DNA from: an uncultured Bacteroidales bacterium
GTDB taxonomy: Bacteria > Bacteroidota > Bacteroidia > Bacteroidales > Marinilabiliaceae
Assembly (NCBI GenBank): GCA_937892255.1
Contig: CALAUL010000063.1
Span: 1 to 13,195 of the forward strand
DNA length: 13,195 bases
Reading direction: 5' to 3'
Shown: positions 7,435-13,195 of the stretch, in pieces
Layout of the letters: every line of letters starts with the position of its first letter
Numbering within the stretch: position 1 is the first letter of the stretch
Notes under the pieces: model-generated
Told to the model about the DNA's origin: nothing
Databases searched by the model: none
The model's input: the letters and a program-made list of their open reading frames with translations, nothing else
Program-made: the position numbers and the translations under genes

Positions 7435-7659
7435 TCAAGACAATCGCAAAGTCTCTTTATGTGTGAGAAATGTACCGCCGTTGTAGTCCATGAGGTTATC
7501 TGTCTTGCTCGTAGTGTAGAATGTTTCACTCTCAGGCGAGAAGGTATGATGCAGGGCATTTGTACCATGGGCAAGTTCGTGGGCAACGGACATCTGCTGA
7601 GACACTGCTGTTGTCACAGATATTATCATCATAATGAGTATACCCAAGATACGACGCAT
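7435..7659 (-). pseudogene. Relic toxin: signal peptide fused to metallopeptidase fragment
   Basis: The 74-codon frame begins with a signal-peptide-like sequence (MRRILGILIMMIISVTTAVSQQ). It passes directly into the zinc-peptidase core HELAHGTNALHHTF and NLMDYNGG that is shared almost identically with the 771-aa cassette, then leaves the shared sequence after LTH and stops. A full peptidase domain and any toxin tip are missing. The underlying DNA is 97% identical (95/98) to 10734-10831. A good promoter sits about 38 nt upstream. It is best read as an internal-deletion remnant: the 5' end of a full toxin gene joined to the middle of the metallopeptidase module. It could still make a short secreted peptide, but catalysis is unlikely. 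It converges on the asparagine-synthetase-like gene. Confidence 0.65.
7481..7578. repeat. Metallopeptidase-core repeat, copy 1
   Basis: The 98 bp match 10734-10831 in the same orientation with three mismatches (95/98). Similarity fades outwards: 7461-7578 against 10714-10831 is about 91% (107/118). It encodes the HELAHG...NLMDY segment. Confidence 0.9.
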
Positions 7660-7696
7660 GTTTTTCTCTATTACGCAATCAGTTTTGGTGTTTTAG

Positions 7697-7727
7697 CAAA
7701 TGTAACGAGATTACTGCAAAATACAAA
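7697..7727 (-). promoter_or_regulatory. Promoter of the relic toxin gene
   Basis: On the minus strand, TTTG (7727-7724), a 19-nt spacer and TACATTTG (7704-7697) form an exact Bacteroidetes promoter. Start would be near 7690, about 30 nt before the ATG at 7659. Its survival suggests this is the original 5' end of a toxin gene. Confidence 0.7.
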
Positions 7728-7755
7728 TATGCAAAGTAAATATTGACTGCAATGG

Positions 7756-7776
7756 CACTGCAATGTCTTTGCAGTG
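7756..7776. repeat. Perfect short hairpin
   Basis: CACTGCAA and TTGCAGTG form a perfect 8-bp inverted repeat around a 5-nt loop. CTGCAA also recurs at 7747-7752 and 7780-7785. Neither strand has a T tract after it, so it is not a standard terminator. About 20 nt further right is the perfect 10-bp palindrome GGTGCGCACC (7797-7806). Either could be a protein-binding site upstream of the relic promoter; function unknown. Confidence 0.5.
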
Positions 7777-7870
7777 GGTCTGCAAAAATCAATTTTGGTG
7801 CGCACCACATGCGCACGAATATCTCTTTACTCCATTCCTCACACTCACCAATTATCACACTCTTAATATC

Positions 7871-7911
7871 ATTTAAACGGCATTTAAACGGCATTTAAAC
7901 ACCGTTTAAAC
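7871..7911. repeat. 11-bp tandem repeat with inverted copy
   Basis: ATTTAAACGGC occurs twice head to tail (7871-7881, 7882-7892), followed by a partial third copy (7893-7900) and then an inverted copy. TTTAAACGG (7883-7891) and CCGTTTAAA (7902-7910) make a perfect 9-bp hairpin with a 10-nt loop. It lies in the roughly 270-bp non-coding gap between the 49-codon ORF and the relic toxin. I see no gene in that gap. Confidence 0.7.
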
Positions 7912-7933
7912 ACATTCTCGTCCTTTACTCTTA

Positions 7934-8083
7934 CTACAATTCTACATTACGCATAACCCCCAATTCGGCGTAGCGTTTCTCTACGTCCGAGCTAAAAGCA
8001 AGGCTCCTGCCTTGCACACACACATTGCTCGCACAGATGATGCCGATAACGCTGATTGATAGTATTATGTAGAGTGGGTTCAT
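7934..8083 (-). CDS. Small ORF with hydrophobic N-terminus, 49 aa
   Basis: The ATG at 8083 opens a 49-codon frame ending in TAG. The product starts MNPLYIILSISVIGIICASN, which resembles a signal peptide or single membrane anchor, and continues with a short polar part (SSDVEKRYAELGV). It lies 43 nt after the stop of the upstream presumed immunity gene, on the same strand, so it could be co-transcribed. I do not recognise it. It may be the 5' remnant of a third exported immunity gene whose remainder was lost, or chance. There is no ribosome-binding or promoter evidence. Confidence 0.3.
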   Translation of the reverse strand: MNPLYIILSISVIGIICASNVCVQGRSLAFSSDVEKRYAELGVMRNVEL

Positions 8084-8126
8084 TGGCTATTTTTTACGAG
8101 AAGGCGAAATGCCGAGCGAGGAGAAA

Positions 8127-8750
8127 TCATTTCTTACGTTCCATCTCTTCCGCCATCTTACCAAAACGGTCTTTGAGAATTTTTTCTGCTTTCTCCATTC
8201 CAAAATCAAGTTTTGTTTCCGTTGTTCTTTGTTGAATATATTGGAATTCCCATTTGCCATTTTCCCATTTATAGACCTCTAATGGTGCATTGTCTTTCGG
8301 TCCCCAATCTGGCCATTCTACGCCATTATCATCAACAGCTCCTCCTTCTGCATATAGCGACTCTTGTTTGAAATAGAAAAAATATATTTCAAAATGTTCT
8401 TCTACATCTTCTTTAAGAATGGCATCTATCAAAGTTTTTTCCTGAGCTAAAACTAATTCTCCTCGTTTTTTCCACTCTCGTGGACTAAATTTATTGAAAT
8501 TAGTAATCTTTGCAAACATTGTATCTCGTGGTAGTATTATCAAATAGCCACTACCGCCATTTTCACGTTCTGCATTGTACCATTTGCTTAAATAAGCAAC
8601 CTCAAGTGTATCAATTATTGAGCATAACTCAAACGATAATTTTCGATTTTCCACTAAAGAAAAATAAGACTTATGGAAACCATCTTCTTGAGCATTGGCA
8701 CATTGAATCATTATCAAATGTACAATTGTTAATAATATTGCTCTTTTCAT
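8127..8750 (-). CDS. Presumed immunity protein, exported, for the NlpC/P60 toxin cassette
   Basis: The 207-aa protein has a Sec signal peptide (MKRAILLTIVHLIMIQCANA) with an A-N-A site before QEDG, so it should be periplasmic. The mature region is mixed alpha/beta with many aromatic and charged residues (WPDWGPKD, YKWENGKWEFQY) and a charged helical tail ending EEMERKK. No enzymatic motif is visible and I do not recognise the family. It begins 11 nt after the stop of the NlpC/P60 cassette, the same arrangement as the other module. By position, size and export it is the likely immunity protein protecting the cell from that cassette's peptidase; this is inference. It could instead be an accessory protein. 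Confidence 0.7.
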   Translation of the reverse strand: MKRAILLTIVHLIMIQCANAQEDGFHKSYFSLVENRKLSFELCSIIDTLEVAYLSKWYNAERENGGSGYLIILPRDTMFAKITNFNKFSPREWKKRGELVLAQEKTLIDAILKEDVEEHFEIYFFYFKQESLYAEGGAVDDNGVEWPDWGPKDNAPLEVYKWENGKWEFQYIQQRTTETKLDFGMEKAEKILKDRFGKMAEEMERKK

Positions 8751-8761
8751 ATTCTAATATA

Positions 8762-11077
8762 TTATAATTTAACAATAGGTCTAAAATAGCCTTCCCATCC
8801 ATCATGCTTTTTTAGAGCATTACCTAATCTGGAATATTTTGATTCACGGACACAACCCTTACAAGCACCAGAATTGTATTTTGATTCTTCACGAGAACCA
8901 TTACTGCCAATAGCTTCAATTACTGTTACAACATCATCTTTGTACTCTTTCACAACACCTACATGTCCAGGTCCACCATCTATTCTCCACAAGAAAATAT
9001 CTCCGGGCTTTATATCTGTATACGTGTTTTGTTTGCTACCAGCAATATATTGTACATATTCGTTACTGCCTATTTTCGCAATATCAGCAAAATCTGCAGT
9101 GGTCAAATTTGGTACATTATCAAGTCCGCAAGCCAACTGCAAGAAACGGCAAGCAAATTCCGAGCAATCCATTCGCTCTAAGGCTTCTTCTGTCGTATCG
9201 GTGCGTAATGTTCCTGAGTCTTGATTATATGTTTTGCCTATATACGTTTCTATTATAGCCAACGCGTTTTGAATCGGATCTTCTTGTAACATGGTTTTAT
9301 AGATATATTCCTTCAGATCCTTCACGCAATCCCAATTGCAAGTTATTTCAAGCGGATATTTATCGCCATCTTTTTTGCCAAAGCCTAACATTACGTTGTT
9401 CTTACCTGTCCACTCTCTGATTTCTGGCGATTCATATATGTTCTCCTCGTTTATATCAAATGATAAATCTTTAGAATTAATAGATAAAGTTACGTCACTT
9501 ATCATCTTGCCATTAGGTAGAGCTATCATTTCGCCATATTTAGATATTTTATCATCCACCTTTCGAGAGAATTTTTTGCCTTTCTGTCCTGCAAATTTCA
9601 TTGCTCGCACAATTTCTAATATGTAGTCATTATCGTCCGATTCTCGCACAATATGCGGACACTCGTCTAAATCAGATGTCATAAAGTGATCAACCCAATT
9701 CATTGCACCAGTGCTACCTATGCACGTATACAATGCATCATTTATGTCATTTCCCTCGGCTTTAGCATTATTATCGTATATACATAGATTTGAACCTGTC
9801 ACTTTGAGTATTTTATCCTTAGTCATCTGAACTTTATCAGTTGGTGTGATATACTCTTTGTTGTTGAATGAGTAGCAAATGTCGCGGAGTTCAGTTGTTA
9901 AGTCTTCTTCCTTTAGCTGTTTTAGTATACCCAACGATTCCAATATGTTGCTAATGTCTGTATCGGTGCAACTTCCAGAAATTTGAATAACTAGTGAAGG
10001 CACTAATTTGCCATTCTCTTTCTTGCCATTCTTAACAAACGACAGTAGCCAATACTTTTTGCTTTGGCTCTTGTCTATATACATATATCGTTTGATTGAT
10101 TCGTTATTCAAGTCGCTCAAGTTATTAATAGACATTTTTTGCAGTCCACTAAGTGTTTCGGAGCTTGTCATGTTATAAATGGCAACATTATATTGTTTCT
10201 CGTCGTCATTTCTTTTGTATGTTATTTTAGTGATATATACCCTATTGCAATTTATACTTAAGCTTTGAATTTTAGAATTGCTCTTGGCATCATAAATCTT
10301 TCCCCAAATTGCTTTCATAATATTCGTAGCATCAGCAGCTCTAACTGCCCATTCCGACAACCATTTTACATCTTCATCAGACATATTACTGAGTTCATCT
10401 TCCCTATCTGCAGATTCCTCTTCTGGGATGGTTTCGGTATTTTCTGCAGTTGTTTCAGTTTCTTCTTGTTGGGGATTTTTAGCATCTTCCAAACGTTTAC
10501 TATTAAAGCCTAAATCAAAATCTTCGGAAACTTTGTCTGTTTTTATCTTGCTGTAATAATCCTCGCACGTAGCATTATTGTGCGAATACACTTTATTCAG
10601 AAGCACCACAAATTTGTCAACTACATATTTTTCGACATTTTCACTCTCCCCCTCATCATCCAAGAAGCCCAATACATTCCTATGTTTCTCGTGCGACCAT
10701 TGCCATTGTGTGTGCGTGAGTGTCGTACCAGCATTGTAGTCCATGAGGTTATCTGTCTTGCTCGTAGTGTAGAATGTCTCACTCTCTGGCGAGAAGGTAT
10801 GATGCAGAGCATTTGTACCATGGGCAAGTTCATGCGCTATGGTGCGAGCGTTGGTGTACTCATTGTAGATAAAGCCATAGTGACGACCAACGGGCATGTA
10901 ACCGCCAATAATGTCGCTTGTGGGATTACCTTCGTCGTCGAGAACGAGAGGCACGTCGCGCTCGTTTTTGAAGGTGATGTTGGCGTATGGCTCTGCCTTA
11001 ATTTCGAGTTTTGTATTGCTCTCCACACAGACATAAGCAGGGGTACTCTTGTGGAATATGTGGCATACACAACGCAT
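8762..11077 (-). CDS. Orphan polymorphic-toxin cassette: metzincin-like segment plus NlpC/P60 tip
   Basis: The 771-aa frame begins inside what should be a longer protein: it has no signal peptide, and a TAA lies three codons before the ATG. Residues 20-135 form a zinc-peptidase segment with HELAHGTNALHH (H82, E83, H86, H92) and NLMDY (M112) as a Met-turn. Then come the junction HEKHRNVLGFLDDEGESE (129-146), an acidic low-complexity linker (about 200-236), a domain also present in diverged form in the neighbouring toxin (about 237-395), and a middle region. The tip is an NlpC/P60-like cysteine peptidase, with C638 in MDCSEFACRF and H705 in PGDIFLWRIDGGPGHVGVV. The tip would cleave peptidoglycan peptides. 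No promoter is seen in the 28-nt gap before it, so it is either co-transcribed or a silent cassette. Confidence 0.8.
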   Translation of the reverse strand: MRCVCHIFHKSTPAYVCVESNTKLEIKAEPYANITFKNERDVPLVLDDEGNPTSDIIGGYMPVGRHYGFIYNEYTNARTIAHELAHGTNALHHTFSPESETFYTTSKTDNLMDYNAGTTLTHTQWQWSHEKHRNVLGFLDDEGESENVEKYVVDKFVVLLNKVYSHNNATCEDYYSKIKTDKVSEDFDLGFNSKRLEDAKNPQQEETETTAENTETIPEEESADREDELSNMSDEDVKWLSEWAVRAADATNIMKAIWGKIYDAKSNSKIQSLSINCNRVYITKITYKRNDDEKQYNVAIYNMTSSETLSGLQKMSINNLSDLNNESIKRYMYIDKSQSKKYWLLSFVKNGKKENGKLVPSLVIQISGSCTDTDISNILESLGILKQLKEEDLTTELRDICYSFNNKEYITPTDKVQMTKDKILKVTGSNLCIYDNNAKAEGNDINDALYTCIGSTGAMNWVDHFMTSDLDECPHIVRESDDNDYILEIVRAMKFAGQKGKKFSRKVDDKISKYGEMIALPNGKMISDVTLSINSKDLSFDINEENIYESPEIREWTGKNNVMLGFGKKDGDKYPLEITCNWDCVKDLKEYIYKTMLQEDPIQNALAIIETYIGKTYNQDSGTLRTDTTEEALERMDCSEFACRFLQLACGLDNVPNLTTADFADIAKIGSNEYVQYIAGSKQNTYTDIKPGDIFLWRIDGGPGHVGVVKEYKDDVVTVIEAIGSNGSREESKYNSGACKGCVRESKYSRLGNALKKHDGWEGYFRPIVKL
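10640..10694. repeat. Junction repeat, copy 1
   Basis: The 55 bp match 13141-13195 in the same orientation with five mismatches (50/55). They encode HEKHRNVLGFLDDEGESE, the end of the conserved metallopeptidase module. The two proteins become unalike immediately after it, marking the switch point from conserved to variable. Confidence 0.85.
10734..10831. repeat. Metallopeptidase-core repeat, copy 2
   Basis: This is the partner of 7481-7578 (95/98 identical, direct orientation, 3253 bp apart). It lies within the 5' part of the 771-aa cassette. Confidence 0.9.
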
Positions 11078-11105
11078 GATGATTTATGTCGTTTTACTAT
11101 TCCTA

Positions 11106-11843
11106 CTATTTATATTCATTCATAGGGTCATCAGAATCCTCATGATATTGGCGATAATATGTCACAGATTCTTTCAGTAGTTTAGTTTCTGTCCACCCTG
11201 TCTTTTCTATTTTACCAGCATCGGTAATTCGATATTCTGTGATTGTACAAATTGTCCATGGAATTTCCTTATTTGTAACATATTGGGTTCGACCTTGTGC
11301 ATCAATAACCTTAGTAGTATGTTTAGGATTAACCTTGTAGTCGAAAAGACGAAATGTTTGATTGTTGAGAAAAACTACTGATCTATTATCTTCTTCTCCA
11401 GTCTTAAATCCTGCAATCTCAATTTTCGCTATAGATGTACCATCTAAATTAAATATTTGCAAGTAATAAGTATCAAGAGGGTAATCATCAGACGAAAAGG
11501 CTTCTGTGTGATTATAAATCAAAATGACATTTGTTTCCATCTCGATTTTTCCAACAATATATGGTTTGTTGTCAATTACATGAGGCACCCAAACATTATC
11601 ATCAGCATTATAACTACCATCATCTATTTTTAGATCCTCATCTGCAAAGCCTAAATAGCATTTAGAATCTCTATTATCTTCTATTGGACCATAATACAAT
11701 TCTTTTAATTGATATGGTGTCTGTATTGTTGGAAAAAGATTACAAAACCTTTCAAAATCCGAATTAGTATAGTTTATTTTTTTTGCATCACAACAACCAT
11801 GAAAGATGCTGATTATTAATGTTATAATTAGAGTACGTTTCAT
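11106..11843 (-). CDS. Presumed immunity protein, exported (possible lipoprotein), for the partial toxin
   Basis: The 245-aa protein starts MKRTLIITLIISIFHGCCDA, an export signal with Cys17-Cys18 after HG. It could be a lipoprotein, though F at -3 and H at -2 make a weak lipobox. The mature part looks beta-rich and acidic (LYYGPIED, LGFADEDLKIDDG, YYLQIFNLDG) and ends DPMNEYK. I do not recognise the family. The ATG at 11843 follows the toxin stop by 10 nt and puts the signal peptide at the N-terminus; a frame opening at 11870 would overlap the toxin and add nine polar residues, so it was not chosen. Placement, size and export point to immunity against the upstream cysteine-peptidase toxin; this is inference. 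Confidence 0.7.
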   Translation of the reverse strand: MKRTLIITLIISIFHGCCDAKKINYTNSDFERFCNLFPTIQTPYQLKELYYGPIEDNRDSKCYLGFADEDLKIDDGSYNADDNVWVPHVIDNKPYIVGKIEMETNVILIYNHTEAFSSDDYPLDTYYLQIFNLDGTSIAKIEIAGFKTGEEDNRSVVFLNNQTFRLFDYKVNPKHTTKVIDAQGRTQYVTNKEIPWTICTITEYRITDAGKIEKTGWTETKLLKESVTYYRQYHEDSDDPMNEYK

Positions 11844-11853
11844 TCTGTCAGAT

Positions 11854-13195
11854 TTAATATGTTTGACCAATATTTTTTCTTACTTCAGTTATTGTATAAT
11901 AGAAATCTTCTGTGCAATTTTTTATATATGCAGTATTTCCTTTTATTAGTTTTTCGTCAGGATAAATATATAAACGATTAGTTAGGCTTATTCCATAAGT
12001 GTCTTTATTATTAGGATTAGTACCGACTTCATAGAAACGATAGTAATATAGTTCCTTTTCTCTATCATAGTGTTTGCCAACTATTACAACGTAATGATTT
12101 GTAACTGATGGTGAATTGCCAGAACATTTATTTTTCCAACAATTTTTACCTTTGTCAAAGGTATAATGATGAACGCCAATCATTATTGGCAATTTGTGCA
12201 CAAAAAGTGATGTATCAATTATATTGATTGATGTTTGGAAATTGCTATTTCCGTGTAAGTTTCCACAATCTGATTCTGTTGACTCAGCAATAACAACTTG
12301 CTGCGCTCGGTTTGTAGACTGCCCTACAGAACTCAATATTTCTAAGCAAGCGCGATTGCAACATACATTGGATGTCATTCTCATTTTGACAGAATCGATC
12401 AAATGTGGCCAACATGTCTCACAACTAAAAATATCACTAAACTGACTGTACCACATCACTTTATCTGATAAATCAATTTCTTGTATTTGACTATCAAACC
12501 AACTATTCCATATCTCTATCAATTTCTCAATTGGGTAAATTTCAAAGCCTTTGATATTATCTCCGTCATCATTCTTTTGTTCACTCGATGGCAAGATGAG
12601 CGATAGATAATTTAGCCATTTTTCTACTGCAAGTTGCGGTTCGGAGTCTATTATCTGAATTATCATCGTAGGTTTATCGCCATCAAAAAAGGCTATTATT
12701 CCATATCCACCAGAGCGTTTTGTGTAGCCTGCTTTTATGTACTTATTATCAGCCAATTTCGAGTATGATGTCAACTTAATATTCTTAGAATCAAGGCTAA
12801 TTTTTTCTGCATAAGACAATATTGCAACTCTATATTCTTTTCCTTCCAATGTATATTTCTGAGTGAATATGCCCTTTTCGTGCAGTGTAAATTGCGGATT
12901 TTCTCTCTTCGAGATCTTCTCGAAAATCTTTCCACATATATTACTTGTATGTGCCGATTTTCTTATCGACCAAGATTCCAAACCGACATTTTCTTTTGCA
13001 GACTTTTCATAGTAAGAATCGAAATTCAACGCAACTTTATCATATAACGACAAATCGTTCTCAACCAATTTTTCCAAATCATCATAGAAATATCCCTCAA
13101 GCCAATCACCAAGCCACTTTATAGATGATTGTTCTCGCATTTCACTCTCCCCCTCATCATCCAAGAAGCCCAACACATTTCGGTGCTTCTCGTGC
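11854..13195 (-). CDS. Polymorphic toxin, C-terminal part (gene continues beyond right edge)
   Basis: The frame is open to the window edge, so 446 C-terminal residues are visible. They start in the junction HEKHRNVLGFLDDEGESE shared with the 771-aa cassette, implying that the metallopeptidase module lies just outside. A domain at about residues 70-200 resembles that of the cassette in a diverged form (ESWSIRKSAHTSNICGKI, EGKEYRVAIL, PTMIIQIIDSE). The final part contains SNVCCNRACLEIL (C278/C279), PIMIGVHHYTF, and TNHYVVIVGKHYD (H367) followed by RFYEVGTN. A cysteine, then HxVVxVG, then an acidic turn is the order seen in papain/C39-like peptidases, so the tip may cut peptidoglycan or a protein. 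This is a motif-level inference. A GTG at 13176 is only an internal codon, not the start. Confidence 0.75.
   Translation of the reverse strand, partial: HEKHRNVLGFLDDEGESEMREQSSIKWLGDWLEGYFYDDLEKLVENDLSLYDKVALNFDSYYEKSAKENVGLESWSIRKSAHTSNICGKIFEKISKRENPQFTLHEKGIFTQKYTLEGKEYRVAILSYAEKISLDSKNIKLTSYSKLADNKYIKAGYTKRSGGYGIIAFFDGDKPTMIIQIIDSEPQLAVEKWLNYLSLILPSSEQKNDDGDNIKGFEIYPIEKLIEIWNSWFDSQIQEIDLSDKVMWYSQFSDIFSCETCWPHLIDSVKMRMTSNVCCNRACLEILSSVGQSTNRAQQVVIAESTESDCGNLHGNSNFQTSINIIDTSLFVHKLPIMIGVHHYTFDKGKNCWKNKCSGNSPSVTNHYVVIVGKHYDREKELYYYRFYEVGTNPNNKDTYGISLTNRLYIYPDEKLIKGNTAYIKNCTEDFYYTITEVRKNIGQTY
13141..13195. repeat. Junction repeat, copy 2 (reaches window edge)
   Basis: This is the partner of 10640-10694 (50/55 identical). 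Because it runs into the window edge, the full repeat is probably longer and includes the metallopeptidase core off the right side. Confidence 0.85.

Noticed and set aside
7387..7746. Plus-strand 119-codon frame opposite the relic
   Set aside because: It is antisense to the metallopeptidase repeat; a similar plus-strand frame appears opposite the second copy (10580-11125) only because the coding strand is conserved.
7679..7894. Minus-strand 71-codon frame between the 49-codon ORF and the relic
   Set aside because: Its ATG lies in the TTTAAAC tandem repeat, it reads through both hairpin regions and the relic's promoter, and its composition shows no domain or export signal. It is probably chance.
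7756..7911. CRISPR array or insertion-sequence ends
   Set aside because: The repeats are 8-11 bp, contiguous or nearly so, without spacers of regular length, and no transposase or target duplication is visible.
10580..11125. Plus-strand 181-codon frame opposite the cassette's 5' part
   Set aside because: It lies antisense to the zinc-peptidase coding frame, which has clear motifs; no domain of its own is visible.

Overview
The window looks like a chromosomal segment from a Bacteroidales bacterium (Bacteroidaceae or Prevotellaceae type). Intergenic regions carry the Bacteroidetes sigma-ABfr promoter pattern (TTTG, about 19-21 nt, TAnnTTTG), ribosome binding sites are weak, a lipoprotein has the acidic stretch after its lipid cysteine that marks Bacteroidetes surface lipoproteins, and the gene families are typical of the group. 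Genus cannot be assigned from the sequence alone.

Bases 1-4740 are ordinary chromosome. A tRNA-His gene on the minus strand has its own promoter and terminator. Divergent from it lies a DNA-alkylation-repair (AlkD/HEAT-like) gene. Next is rpmE2 (zinc-independent ribosomal protein L31, type B) with a textbook promoter and a strong terminator. A tightly packed mtaB - suhB-like - family 2 glycosyltransferase operon follows, in which each stop codon overlaps the next start codon by 4 nt (ATGA).

Bases 4690-7380 hold a predicted surface lipoprotein (minus strand) and a divergent asparagine-synthetase-like gene (plus strand) that has the ATP pyrophosphatase loop but lacks the glutaminase cysteine. 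Each has a recognisable promoter in the shared intergenic region.

Bases 7435-13195, all minus strand, are the most interesting part: an apparent polymorphic-toxin array. In transcription order (right to left) it contains: (1) the 3' part of a toxin gene running off the right edge, with a papain/C39-like cysteine peptidase candidate at the C-terminus; (2) 10 nt later, a small exported protein, the presumed immunity protein; (3) a second toxin cassette of 771 aa that starts abruptly within a metzincin-like zinc peptidase module, has no signal peptide, and ends in an NlpC/P60 peptidase domain; (4) 11 nt later, another small exported presumed immunity protein; (5) a 49-codon ORF with a hydrophobic N-terminus; (6) a 74-codon relic that has its own promoter and signal peptide fused directly to a third copy of the metallopeptidase segment. 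The copies share near-identical DNA in the metallopeptidase/junction region and then diverge. This is the layout expected of a full-length toxin followed by promoterless orphan toxin/immunity cassettes that can recombine to replace the toxin tip. Both presumed toxin tips look like cysteine peptidases that would act on the cell wall, and both presumed immunity proteins carry export signals, so the likely site of action is the periplasm. The toxin/immunity roles are inferred from architecture and context and are not demonstrated.
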